Source: Micromonospora tulbaghiae
GTDB lineage: Bacteria > Actinomycetota > Actinomycetes > Mycobacteriales > Micromonosporaceae
DNA length: 64,000 nt
Reading direction: 5' to 3'
NCBI RefSeq assembly: GCF_900091605.1
Contig: NZ_FMCQ01000004.1
Span: 124,001 to 188,000 of the forward strand
Position numbers and translations under genes: made by a program. Numbering within the stretch: the first letter of the stretch is position 1; each line of letters starts with the position of its first letter. The notes beneath the pieces were generated by a model. It was not told the DNA's origin and did no database searches. It was given only the letters and a program-made list of their open reading frames with translations. This document shows positions 39,961-48,801 of this stretch, piece after piece.

Positions 39961-42207
39961 TTAGTTTACGCCCTCCGCCCGTCCGATTTCCTCCAGGAGA
40001 CCTCGCCTTAACGCATCCGCGCGGATATCGAAGAGAGGCGTCAGGTTGCCACCCCGACGCACCTTCCACGCGCTCCAGCCATTCATTGTTGACTTACCGG
40101 TGACTGTCGAACCGGCAGGAGATGGGGATTCAAATACCTCGCCGCTATCCAGCTGAATATTACCCGCCTGGTTAATTCGCGCCGTGTGCGAAACCCGCTT
40201 GTAGGTCAAATGCAGCTGCTCGCCAACGGTTAGTGCACCGGCGGCGACAAGTCGGGCGACCGTTACACCACCGAAGTGGGCGCGGGTGCGCCTCGCGGCC
40301 CGGGACGGCACTTGCCGGACAGGCATAGCCAACTCCGCCTGGCTGGCTTCGACAGCCGTCGCTCTCATTCCGGGCGGCAGGATGAAGCCAAGATCTCCTG
40401 GGTTCCAGATGAGTTCACACAGCCGCTCGTAGAGCTGCTGTCGGACCTCAATCTCCGTTCGACCGAAATTGGGCATTGGGCGGAAAAGCCGACCCAATTC
40501 ATGCTTCTTGATAAACCCTGCTGTAAACGGCTTGTTCCGCTGATGCGTGGCCGCATGCAGCGATGCGGCAAGATGGTTCTGGCCGCGGTACCACTCGACT
40601 TTCTGTTCGTACGGGGCATCCTGGTAACTTGCGTTGTGCGACTTCCTTAGCAGCAGAAGCGCTCCCACCCGGTTTCGAGCGACACGGAAGGCCGCTTCCG
40701 TCTTCACCTCCGGCTGATGGCGCTCGAACTTGTTCGCCCAAATATGCTCGATCTCGAAGGGTTCATCCTTGTCCAAGTATCGCGGCATCTCGTTGGGTCG
40801 ACCGCTCTCGGTCTCCACGAATGCAGTCAAGCGGGCCAGCAGGTATCTGACCTGAGGCCGGTTGTCCGCACGGAGACCGTAGCCCTTGACCCCGGTGAAA
40901 TCGACGTCAAGCAGAGCGATCCGACGTCCAAGTGCCTTGGCTACACCGTCGACGTCTCGGGTCGACCGCAGGTCGAGTAGGACGGGTATGCGATCCGCCT
41001 CGACTCCGCCTAGTTTAGTAAGACGGTTGTTGACGGCCATACGCACGAAGACCAAATCGAGATAGGCGGCAACAAGGAACACCTTGTCCCTGAACTGAGC
41101 CTCTGTGTCGTCCGGGTCGATCGCCGCCATCAAAAATGGCATCTGGTCAATTTCGTTCTTTGCGTTGTAGAAGACCGGTTCCAAACCTGCTTCGAGAGTG
41201 GCAGAGGCCGCCTTCAGCGTTGCATATCGGGTCGATAGCTTAACCAAGTCACGTTCGATGAAGCGAGCGAAGTCCGGTGCATTGATGAGGCCCATGCGGC
41301 TGGCGTGGTGCTCCTGCACCCATCCATGAAAGGACACCGAGATGTCCGCCGCCTCATCCTCATTTTGGGCATGACGGCCGATCAACAGCGACTGCAAGAA
41401 TTTGGCCGCCGCCTGAGGGGCGCGATTGTCAATCCGAGTCAGGACGCGACCCCATGCATCGCCGAGTCGCGGCAGGTTGTCCCGGTTGCTGGCCTTTCGA
41501 AGCAGGAAGCTTTTCAGAAGATCTGCGGGGCCGAGTTGCACGCCCCGATCATTCATCGTCTCGAAGATCTCCCAGCCCTGTCGGCGATCGTTGGCATTGA
41601 TGCCAACGAGGCATACCCGATTCAGTAGCCAATGGATGAAGAGTGGGAGCGCCTCATCCCGGATGGCCTCCGGGAGCAACTCGTACAACTCTTGGCTTCG
41701 CTTGTACAGGTTCTCCACCGAGGGCCCAGCATCAGCCGGTGGCACGTAGGGCTTGTCCTCAAATATCGCTTCCAGCACAGGAGTTCGCTTCTCAGAGCGG
41801 ATGGCATAGGCCCGCTCTCCGTACGAGGTGCCAGCGATCAAGGGCTCCAGGGCGGCGAGGTCGTTCTGATACTCCGGTCGGTCAGCATCGATCGCAAGCC
41901 GGCGAAGCTGCAGCAATAGAAGGTGAAGCGTCGTGATACGTTGCTGGCCGTCGACCAAGGCGGCGAGGTCGTCATCGCGGTAGTAGACGAATGGTCCGAG
42001 AAAGTACGGGCGGTAATGCCGAACCTCACGACGATCGTCGCCCGGAGTCCAGTCCTCAATGAAGTGGCCGGTCAAATCATCGATGAGCATCTTCACGTCT
42101 TCGCGGGCCCAACTGTACTCCCGCTGGTAGGGGTCGAGCCGGAACTGGAACTGGTTAAACAGCTGCTGGATCGTAAAGCCGTCGCCACGGATCGGCGCTT
42201 CCGGCAT
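39961..42207 (-). CDS. GmrSD-type restriction protein: DUF262-DUF1524 with C-terminal RAMA-like domain
   Basis: 748 residues from ATG 42207 behind GGGGGAGG. DUF262 is shown by LDPYQREYSWAREDVKMLI (about 24-42), LVDGQQRITTLHLLLLQLRR (about 84) and FETMNDRGVQLGPADLLKSF (about 217). The DUF1524 HNH-like nuclease has FEIEHIWANKF (about 485) and RNRVGALLLLRKSHNASY. Residues about 646-726 fit the RAMA fold: VARLVAAGALTVGEQLHL, AGNIQLDSGEVFESPS, STMNGWSAWKV. GmrSD proteins cleave modified phage DNA using nucleotide binding by the ParB-like DUF262. It lies 45 bases after hsdM in the same direction. GC is lower than in neighbours. Confidence 0.88.
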   Translation of the reverse strand: MPEAPIRGDGFTIQQLFNQFQFRLDPYQREYSWAREDVKMLIDDLTGHFIEDWTPGDDRREVRHYRPYFLGPFVYYRDDDLAALVDGQQRITTLHLLLLQLRRLAIDADRPEYQNDLAALEPLIAGTSYGERAYAIRSEKRTPVLEAIFEDKPYVPPADAGPSVENLYKRSQELYELLPEAIRDEALPLFIHWLLNRVCLVGINANDRRQGWEIFETMNDRGVQLGPADLLKSFLLRKASNRDNLPRLGDAWGRVLTRIDNRAPQAAAKFLQSLLIGRHAQNEDEAADISVSFHGWVQEHHASRMGLINAPDFARFIERDLVKLSTRYATLKAASATLEAGLEPVFYNAKNEIDQMPFLMAAIDPDDTEAQFRDKVFLVAAYLDLVFVRMAVNNRLTKLGGVEADRIPVLLDLRSTRDVDGVAKALGRRIALLDVDFTGVKGYGLRADNRPQVRYLLARLTAFVETESGRPNEMPRYLDKDEPFEIEHIWANKFERHQPEVKTEAAFRVARNRVGALLLLRKSHNASYQDAPYEQKVEWYRGQNHLAASLHAATHQRNKPFTAGFIKKHELGRLFRPMPNFGRTEIEVRQQLYERLCELIWNPGDLGFILPPGMRATAVEASQAELAMPVRQVPSRAARRTRAHFGGVTVARLVAAGALTVGEQLHLTYKRVSHTARINQAGNIQLDSGEVFESPSPAGSTVTGKSTMNGWSAWKVRRGGNLTPLFDIRADALRRGLLEEIGRAEGVN

Positions 42208-42252
42208 GCGATCACCCTCCCCCAATGCACTCAGCGTGCCCTAAGTCCGCGA

Positions 42253-43734
42253 CTAGCTTCTAGACCCAAGGGTCTCGGCGATGGCGGCGAACTCCGTAAG
42301 AGCCGCCTGGAGGTCGTCGACAATCTCCTGAGCGATTACCTCGGGCGGCAGTAGCGAGTCGGCGTCCTCCAGTGAGGCGTCCTTGAGCCAGGTGATGTCG
42401 AGGTTCACCTTGTCCCGGGCGATCAGCTCGTCGTACGAGAACGCGCGGAAGCGCTCGGTCTCCTCCCGCTCGGCGCGGTCCCTGCCCGGCAGGTAGCGGT
42501 CGATGAAGTCCTGGAGGTGCTCGCGTCGCAGCGGGTTCTGCTTGAGCGTGAAGTGCTGGTTGGTCCGGAAGTCGTACACCCAGAGCTTCTGGGTCCACGG
42601 TTCCTCACGGGCGCGCTTGCGCTCGAAGAAAAGCACGTTGGCCTTCACACCGCCCGCATAGAAGATGCCGGTGGGCAGCCGCAGCATGGTGTGCAGGTCG
42701 TACTGCTTGAGCAGCCGACGGCGGATGGTCTCCCCCGCGCCGCCTTCGAAGAGCACATTGTCCGGCAGGACGACGGCAGCGCGACCGTCGATCTCCAGCA
42801 GAGAGGCGATGTGCTGGACGAAGTTGAGCTGCTTGTTGGCGGTGGTAGCCCAGAAGTCGCCCCGCTCGATCTCCCGTTCCTCCCGGCTCGACCGGCCGTC
42901 CCCACCGACGACCCGAATCGAGGAGCTACGGCCGAACGGCGGGTTGGCCAGCACCAGGCTTACGCGGCGGGCGGGTTCCTTGCCGAGCGCGTCCTCGACA
43001 GCGATGAGCGACGGTCCGTTCGGCGCGCCGATGCCGTGCAGCAGCATGTTCATGGCGGCCAGTCGAGCCGTGCCGTCGACCAGCTCGGTGCCGGTGATCG
43101 CGCCGTTGGCGAGTCGCCGCCGCTGATCGGGCGTCAGCGCGCTGCCGTGGTGCCGCTGAATGTGCTCGTAAGCGGCGAGCAGGAAGCCTCCGGTGCCGCA
43201 GGCCGGGTCGGTGATCGTGTCGTCCGGCGTGGGCAACATGCAGTCGACCATCGCGACGGTCAGCGCACGGGGGGTGAAGTATTGCCCCGCGCCGGACTTG
43301 GCGTCCTCGGCCCCCTTGGCGAGCAGTTCCTCGTAGGCATCGCCCTTGACGTCGACACCGGTGCCCGACCAGGACTCTTTGTCGATCAGGTCCACGATCA
43401 GCCGCTTGAGCTTCGCGGGATCCTGGATCTTGTTCTGTGCCTTACGGAAGATGGTGCCGAGGGTGCCGCCCTCCTTGCCCAGCCCGGTGAGGATGTGCCG
43501 GTACTGCACCTCAAGCGCGTCACCGTCGGCATCGAGCAGGGTTTGCCAGCTCAGCTCGTCGGGCACGATCTGTTCGGGCTTCATGGCTCGCCGGGCGCGC
43601 TCGTCGGCCATCTTCAGGAACAACAGGTAGGTCAACTGCTCGACGTAGTCGATGGTTGAGACGCCGTCGTCACGCAGCACGTCGCAGTAGTTCCAGAGCT
43701 TCTGCACCAGCCGGCGCGAATCTACAGTGCTCAC
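42253..43734 (-). CDS. hsdM: Type I restriction-modification, DNA methyltransferase HsdM
   Basis: 493 residues from GTG 43734, which overlaps the hsdS stop (GTGA). The HsdM N-terminal helical domain (LVQKLWNYCDVLRDDGVSTI, YVEQLTYLLFLKM) precedes the N6-adenine methylase domain with GQYFTPRALTVAMV, motif I ITDPACGTGGFLLAAY (about 179) and motif IV LVLANPPFG (about 265). It methylates adenines in the site read by HsdS. Intact and of usual length. Confidence 0.96.
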   Translation of the reverse strand: MSTVDSRRLVQKLWNYCDVLRDDGVSTIDYVEQLTYLLFLKMADERARRAMKPEQIVPDELSWQTLLDADGDALEVQYRHILTGLGKEGGTLGTIFRKAQNKIQDPAKLKRLIVDLIDKESWSGTGVDVKGDAYEELLAKGAEDAKSGAGQYFTPRALTVAMVDCMLPTPDDTITDPACGTGGFLLAAYEHIQRHHGSALTPDQRRRLANGAITGTELVDGTARLAAMNMLLHGIGAPNGPSLIAVEDALGKEPARRVSLVLANPPFGRSSSIRVVGGDGRSSREEREIERGDFWATTANKQLNFVQHIASLLEIDGRAAVVLPDNVLFEGGAGETIRRRLLKQYDLHTMLRLPTGIFYAGGVKANVLFFERKRAREEPWTQKLWVYDFRTNQHFTLKQNPLRREHLQDFIDRYLPGRDRAEREETERFRAFSYDELIARDKVNLDITWLKDASLEDADSLLPPEVIAQEIVDDLQAALTEFAAIAETLGSRS

Positions 43735-45137
43735 AGCGGCAGCGCCTCCTGCTGATAGTTGTCGCCGGTCACCCTGGTCGGCGGAGCCGCCAGCTCTTTC
43801 CGAGTACGCGTGGCGCGTGCTTTTTGCTTCGGCGCGGCGGTTGCCCGTTCGGCTTGAATCCGGGCAAGCAGCTCCGACGCCGGCTCGTCTTCCGGATCCT
43901 GCGGCACGAGCCGCCCGACAAACGCCTGAGTCAGCACCGACGAGCGCAGGCTACTCGCGCGGCGAGCAGCAACCCGAACGGAGCCGCTCAAACGGTCTAT
44001 CGCACTAGCCGTCGACCTCCAACGACTTACAATCTCGTCTTGCTCACCCAATTGCGGTACAGGAATCTGGATTTCACCCAGGAGGGACTGGTTTATCTTG
44101 TAGATTCCCGCCGTGGTTCGCACCTTTGATTCGATCTGTCGCCGTACATACCGCGAATTCCAGATTATCGCGAGATACTCTTGTCGAATCTTCGTCGAGT
44201 CCGTTCGCACTCTGATCATGGTGTCAGGGAAGGCTACCGGGTATGGATCGGAGGCGACGAGGGCACCTCGACCAACAAGATGGATGGATCCATTGCCTCG
44301 ACCAACAAGGAAGTCACCACGACGCACAAGATAGGGGGCTGCGGCGGCAGCATCCCATGCGCCCTCCTTCGACTGACCTAGATCAACCAAGCCGTCCTGC
44401 AATGCAGTCAAGCGAAGAACCGGGAAGCCCCCGGGCTGGGTTGGCACGGATTTACCATTGATCATTTTGCCATCAAGAAGTGAAATGAGTCCGCGCAGCG
44501 GCGCATCTGAGGCATCAACGAGCTGGGTAACGGCCGCAGCCCGGAGGACCGATAAACGGCGCAACGCCGACCTCACACTCGACTCGGCGGAAGCCAGCCT
44601 AGACAAGCGCTCCTCAAGAGCTGCGATGATGCGGCCCTGCTCACCAAGAGGCGGAACCGGCACCGGGAACCGCTTCATTGTCGCCAGACTGATCGATGCC
44701 AGGTTCACACTCTGCAGTCCGTTTTGCTCGAACCACCGCTGGCCGATGCCGTTTGCAAAGTGCGCCAGAAGTCGCGGCTCCAAAACGCGCTGACGAATAC
44801 GCGCGCGAAAAACATGATTCTGATGTATACAGTCCTCGATTTGCTCGTCCCAAACCCAACCACGGCCAAGCTTGTTTCGGTCACCACCTTCGTTCAGCAG
44901 GACATCGCCGCGCGAAAGCTTCAGAGCCACCGCCTTTTGTGGCGGCACTCTAATTGACAACACATTGGAGAGGTCGAGATATCCGCGTTGCACATTGGCA
45001 ACCCTGAGGTAGGGGACCTCCACGAAGCTCGGATCTTCCTGACGCTTCGCATCCTTGGTTACTCCGCCGACAACATCTGCAATTTCGCCAAGCGTTGTCC
45101 AAGCCCAACTTGCCGGGATGTCGAACGGATGGGTCAC
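43731..45137 (-). CDS. hsdS: Type I restriction-modification, specificity subunit HsdS
   Basis: 468 residues. Two target-recognition domains, each preceding a conserved helix: the first ends in RFPVPVPPLGEQGRIIAALEERLSRL, the second in IQIPVPQLGEQDEIVSRWRST. The internal near-repeat PVPxLGEQ confirms the two-half layout, so it reads a bipartite site. A 60-residue Lys/Arg/Ala-rich tail follows. The first half of the gene, bases 44100-44950, has clearly lower GC than its neighbours, as expected from domain shuffling. It overlaps hsdR (ATGA) and hsdM (GTGA). Confidence 0.95.
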   Translation of the reverse strand: MTHPFDIPASWAWTTLGEIADVVGGVTKDAKRQEDPSFVEVPYLRVANVQRGYLDLSNVLSIRVPPQKAVALKLSRGDVLLNEGGDRNKLGRGWVWDEQIEDCIHQNHVFRARIRQRVLEPRLLAHFANGIGQRWFEQNGLQSVNLASISLATMKRFPVPVPPLGEQGRIIAALEERLSRLASAESSVRSALRRLSVLRAAAVTQLVDASDAPLRGLISLLDGKMINGKSVPTQPGGFPVLRLTALQDGLVDLGQSKEGAWDAAAAAPYLVRRGDFLVGRGNGSIHLVGRGALVASDPYPVAFPDTMIRVRTDSTKIRQEYLAIIWNSRYVRRQIESKVRTTAGIYKINQSLLGEIQIPVPQLGEQDEIVSRWRSTASAIDRLSGSVRVAARRASSLRSSVLTQAFVGRLVPQDPEDEPASELLARIQAERATAAPKQKARATRTRKELAAPPTRVTGDNYQQEALPL

Positions 45138-48100
45138 GCGGACAGCTCCTCGTTCAGCTCGGCCAGCAACGGCTCGGCCCGGTCACCGAACGCGCCCGCG
45201 TATCCGTCGATGCCACCCCGCTCGGTGAACGGCGCTCCCTCCAGGTCGTCCGGGCTGATCTCCACGCTGACCGCTATCACGTCCTTGATCCTCTCCAGCC
45301 ACCACGCCTGATCGGCAGTGAACGTAGCGCCCGCCTGCTCCTGTCGCAGCAGCCACCCACGGAAGCGTTCCTCGACCAGGCTGCGGTACGGGCGCAGCTC
45401 CTGGTCCAGCCCCAACTCATACCGCACGAGGCTGACAAGATCGGTGATGCCCCGGTTGCCGGGGGCCTCGGCGGTGCGCCCGAGCAGCACGTACGATTTC
45501 CACAGCGACTCGGGCGTCCACGCCTGCGGCGGCCGGGCGATCCGCGCGGCCAGTTCCTTGAGCTGCTCGTAGCCGACTCGGCCCCGGCCCTCGTAGAAGA
45601 CCTGCAAAGCGGTGATCTCGTCGCGGTGCTCCTCCAGGTAGTCGTGCCAGCTCTTGACGGTGACCTGGGCGCGTTCCTCGGCCGGCACTCCCTGCGCCGA
45701 GATCAGGCGGTCGGCGTTCACCTCGTCGATGGTGATGTCGTGGGCCCGGCGGATCTCCAGGATGCGTTCCCGCAGCGGCGGGTTCGCGGCGAGCGGGCGC
45801 AGCGCGCCGGCCAGCAGGTCCCGCACCGCAGCCGGGCCGGCCTGGGTGGCCGGGTTGAGCTGTTCCGGGGCCACCGCGTCGGTGAGGCCGTGCACGATGT
45901 CCCTGAGCGGCTGCCCGGCGAGGTCGGCCAGCTCGGCGCGTTCGTCGTCGGTGAGCTGCTGGTTGAGGCGGGACAGCCGTGAGGCGAGCGTGGCCACCTC
46001 GTCGGCGTCGGCGGTCAGCGTGCCGGCCTTGCGGAGCAGGTCGCGCAGCGAGATCTGGCGTTCCGTGTGGCGTTGCAGCGGGACCGCCTCGTCCAGGTCG
46101 GCCTCGGTGACACCGACCGCGTCGACGATGACGAACCGGTCCTTGACCTCGGCGTCCGGCGTGACGGCCTGGAAGTCGGCGGCGTCGATGGTGCGGGCGC
46201 CGCGCCCCTTCATCTGCTCGAAGTAGGTGGAGCTGCGCACCGGGCGCAGGAAGAAGACGCACTCCAGGGGCCGGACGTCGGTGCCGGTGGCGATCATGTC
46301 CACGGTCACCGCGATCCGCAGCTCGGGGCTGTTGCGGAACGCCTGGATCAGCGTGTCCGGGTTGTCGCCCTCGCGCCGCGAGGCGTACGTGATCTTCTTG
46401 ACGAAGTCGTTGCCCCGGTTGAAGACGAGCCGGACCATCTGCACGATCTCCTCGGCGTGGTTGTCGTCCCGCGCGAAGATCAGCGTCTTGGGCACTGTCG
46501 ACCGTCCCGGGAAGATCTCCTCGAAGAGCTTGTCGCGGAACGTCTCCAGCACCAGTTTGAGCTGACCCTTCGAGATCACCGACCGGCCGACCTGGCTGCC
46601 GCCGTACGTGAAGTCGTCCTCCAGCTCCTGGTAGCGCTCGGCGCGGGTGCGCCGGTCCCGCAGCGGCACGACGGTGCCGGCCTCGATGTCCGCGCCGCGC
46701 TCGGTGATCTCCGTCTTGATCCGGTAGACGTCGAAGTCGACATTGACCCCGTCGGCGACGGCCTGCTCGTAGGTGTACTCGGACACCAGGTTCTGCTGGA
46801 AGAAGCCGAGCGTCTGCTTGACCGGCGTGGCGGTCAGCCCGACCACGAACGCGTCGAAGTATTCGATGACCGCCCGCCACTTGCCGTAGATCGAGCGGTG
46901 GCACTCGTCCACCACGATCAGGTCGAACGTCTCCGGTGGGAGCTGCGGGTTGTAGGACACCTCGGCCGGCTCGTCCAGGTCGTAGCTGTCGTAGTCGCGG
47001 TCGTCCAGGTCGACGTCGGGCAGCTCGACCCCGCGCAGGGCGCCGTAGAGGCGCTGGATGGTGGAGATGACCACGGCGGACGAGTCGAGCATTCCGGTGC
47101 CGGAGAGCCGGTCGACGTTGTAGAGGTCGGTGAACTTCCGGCCGTCGTCGGGGGCCTGGTAACCGGCGTACTCGCGCAGCGTCTGCTTGCCGAGGTTGTT
47201 GCGGTCGACCAGGAAGAGGATCCGGGCGGCGCGGGCGTGCTTGAGCAGCCGGTAGCTGGCGGTCACCGCGGTGAAGGTCTTGCCCGCACCGGTCGCCATC
47301 TGGATCAGCGACCTCGGGCGGTCCTCGGCCAGCGACCGTTCCAGCCCGGCGACGGCGTCGACCTGCGCGGGTCGCAGACCCAGCCGGTCCAGCGCCGGCA
47401 TCCGCCGCAGCCGGGCCCGCAGCGTCGGCACGGCCGGATCGTCGTCGGCCTCCCGCATCCACCGGGCGAGGGTCGCCGGCTGGTGGAAGGCGAAGACCTC
47501 CCGGGTACGCGGGAACGGGTCCAGCCGGTTGACGAAGGCGGTCTCCGTACCGGTGGCGACGTACCCGAACGGCAACGGCTCGTCCCGCCGCCAGGCGCTG
47601 AGCTTCTGCGCCGGGGTGAGCCCGCTCAGGTAGCGGTCGAGCTGCGCCTCCACGCCGCGCGGGGCGGTGCCCTCCCGCTTCGCCTCGATCACGCCGACAA
47701 GTCGCTGGTCCACGTAGAGCAGGTAGTCGGCGCGGCCGGTAGCGAGCGTCACCTCGCGGACAGCGACGCCGGTGGCCGCGAACAGGTTGATCTGGTTCTC
47801 GTCCTGCACCACCCAGCCGGCGGCCCGCAACTGCCTGTCGATCTCGGCCCGGGTCTGCACCTCGTTGAGCGGTTCGTGCGAGGCGCGACGGGCACGGGTG
47901 ATGAACTCTTCCCGCCGGGCAGCGGAAACCCGCCCGGGCTTGCGCAGCTCGGCGGCTCGCTGGGCCTCCTGCGCCGCCGGCTCCAGACTCGCCACGAGGG
48001 CAGCGGCCTCGCCCTGGCGGGCGCTCGCCTCCCGGACCGCCCGTTCCGCCGCCGCCTGCGCGTCGGCCTGGGCCTGCACCAGCGACGGCTTGCCGTCGAG

Positions 48101-48625
48101 CAGCAGCTTGGTCTGCGCCAGCTCGTTCTTGTAGCGCTCAAGCTCGGCCGCAAGCGCGTCGGCGACGCTCTGGGGCACCTGCTGAGGGGGCGGCGTGGGC
48201 GGGACGAAGCCGATCGGCGAGCGGTCGCCGGTCAGCGCTCGGTGGAACCAGACGCCCAGCTCGAAGCAGGTCCGCAGCAGCTCCAGCGCGGCGCGCACCT
48301 CACCCAGATGATCGTGTACGGCGCGGTTGCCCTGGTCACGAAGCCGATCGAACGCGCGGTAGATCTCCGGAACGAGCGTGCCGTTGGTCTGGAGCGCCTG
48401 CACGCGGTGGAAGAACTTCTCCGACTGCGGCCGGGCGTCGGTGCGGCGCACCAGATCCTTCGCCAGCTCGTCGCCGAAGGCGCGGATCTTGAACATCGCC
48501 GCCTGCGCGTCGACGTAGACGAGCAGCTCGGCGCCGGCGCCGTACCAGACCAGGAGTGGATGATCCTTGAGGAAGCCGAAGTTGGCGGACTGCTCTGCCA
48601 GCCGTCGTACCTGTCGCTGATCCAC
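45134..48625 (-). CDS. hsdR: Type I restriction-modification, endonuclease/translocase HsdR
   Basis: 1163 residues from GTG 48625 (GGAGAG upstream); GTG 48658 would add 11. An N-terminal DUF4145-like region (about 1-110) is followed by a coiled coil and the HSDR_N nuclease with GRADYLLYVDQRLVGVIEAK (about 300-318, PD-(D/E)xK). The SF2 helicase shows Walker A QMATGAGKTFTAV (about 446), DECH box VVDECHRSIYGKW (about 575), and TVDMIATGTDVRPLECVFF and MKGRGART in the second lobe. A C-terminal EcoEI-type domain binds HsdM/HsdS. First gene of the defence operon. Confidence 0.95.
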   Translation of the reverse strand: MDQRQVRRLAEQSANFGFLKDHPLLVWYGAGAELLVYVDAQAAMFKIRAFGDELAKDLVRRTDARPQSEKFFHRVQALQTNGTLVPEIYRAFDRLRDQGNRAVHDHLGEVRAALELLRTCFELGVWFHRALTGDRSPIGFVPPTPPPQQVPQSVADALAAELERYKNELAQTKLLLDGKPSLVQAQADAQAAAERAVREASARQGEAAALVASLEPAAQEAQRAAELRKPGRVSAARREEFITRARRASHEPLNEVQTRAEIDRQLRAAGWVVQDENQINLFAATGVAVREVTLATGRADYLLYVDQRLVGVIEAKREGTAPRGVEAQLDRYLSGLTPAQKLSAWRRDEPLPFGYVATGTETAFVNRLDPFPRTREVFAFHQPATLARWMREADDDPAVPTLRARLRRMPALDRLGLRPAQVDAVAGLERSLAEDRPRSLIQMATGAGKTFTAVTASYRLLKHARAARILFLVDRNNLGKQTLREYAGYQAPDDGRKFTDLYNVDRLSGTGMLDSSAVVISTIQRLYGALRGVELPDVDLDDRDYDSYDLDEPAEVSYNPQLPPETFDLIVVDECHRSIYGKWRAVIEYFDAFVVGLTATPVKQTLGFFQQNLVSEYTYEQAVADGVNVDFDVYRIKTEITERGADIEAGTVVPLRDRRTRAERYQELEDDFTYGGSQVGRSVISKGQLKLVLETFRDKLFEEIFPGRSTVPKTLIFARDDNHAEEIVQMVRLVFNRGNDFVKKITYASRREGDNPDTLIQAFRNSPELRIAVTVDMIATGTDVRPLECVFFLRPVRSSTYFEQMKGRGARTIDAADFQAVTPDAEVKDRFVIVDAVGVTEADLDEAVPLQRHTERQISLRDLLRKAGTLTADADEVATLASRLSRLNQQLTDDERAELADLAGQPLRDIVHGLTDAVAPEQLNPATQAGPAAVRDLLAGALRPLAANPPLRERILEIRRAHDITIDEVNADRLISAQGVPAEERAQVTVKSWHDYLEEHRDEITALQVFYEGRGRVGYEQLKELAARIARPPQAWTPESLWKSYVLLGRTAEAPGNRGITDLVSLVRYELGLDQELRPYRSLVEERFRGWLLRQEQAGATFTADQAWWLERIKDVIAVSVEISPDDLEGAPFTERGGIDGYAGAFGDRAEPLLAELNEELSA

Positions 48626-48749
48626 AGCTCTCCACGCGCGTCGCCGGGGAATGAACACGTCAGGATAGGAACGATCGATGCTTCACGCAGCACAATCGAA
48701 CGCCGGAATCAGGTATCCGACAGAACCCGTTGAGCCCCTTGTCGCCGTC

Positions 48750-48797
48750 GATCTTGGTACGCGCACGCCCCGCGAAGGGCGGGCGCGTACCAAGATC
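48750..48797 (-). terminator. Hairpin terminator after the fused binding-protein gene
   Basis: Perfect 15-base arms (48750-48764 and 48783-48797, GATCTTGGTACGCGC and complement) with an inner CGCCC/GGGCG stem lie five bases past the stop at 48802. The hsdR promoter must lie between it and 48625. The arm shares its GATC start with the hairpin at 4706-4770. Confidence 0.7.
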
Positions 48798-48801
48798 TCG
48801 C

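Noticed and set aside
37540..48625. Integrative element with integrase, or prophage
   Set aside because: No integrase, recombinase, transposase or phage structural gene was found, and no tRNA flanks the region. Only the phoX 3' duplication speaks for insertion.
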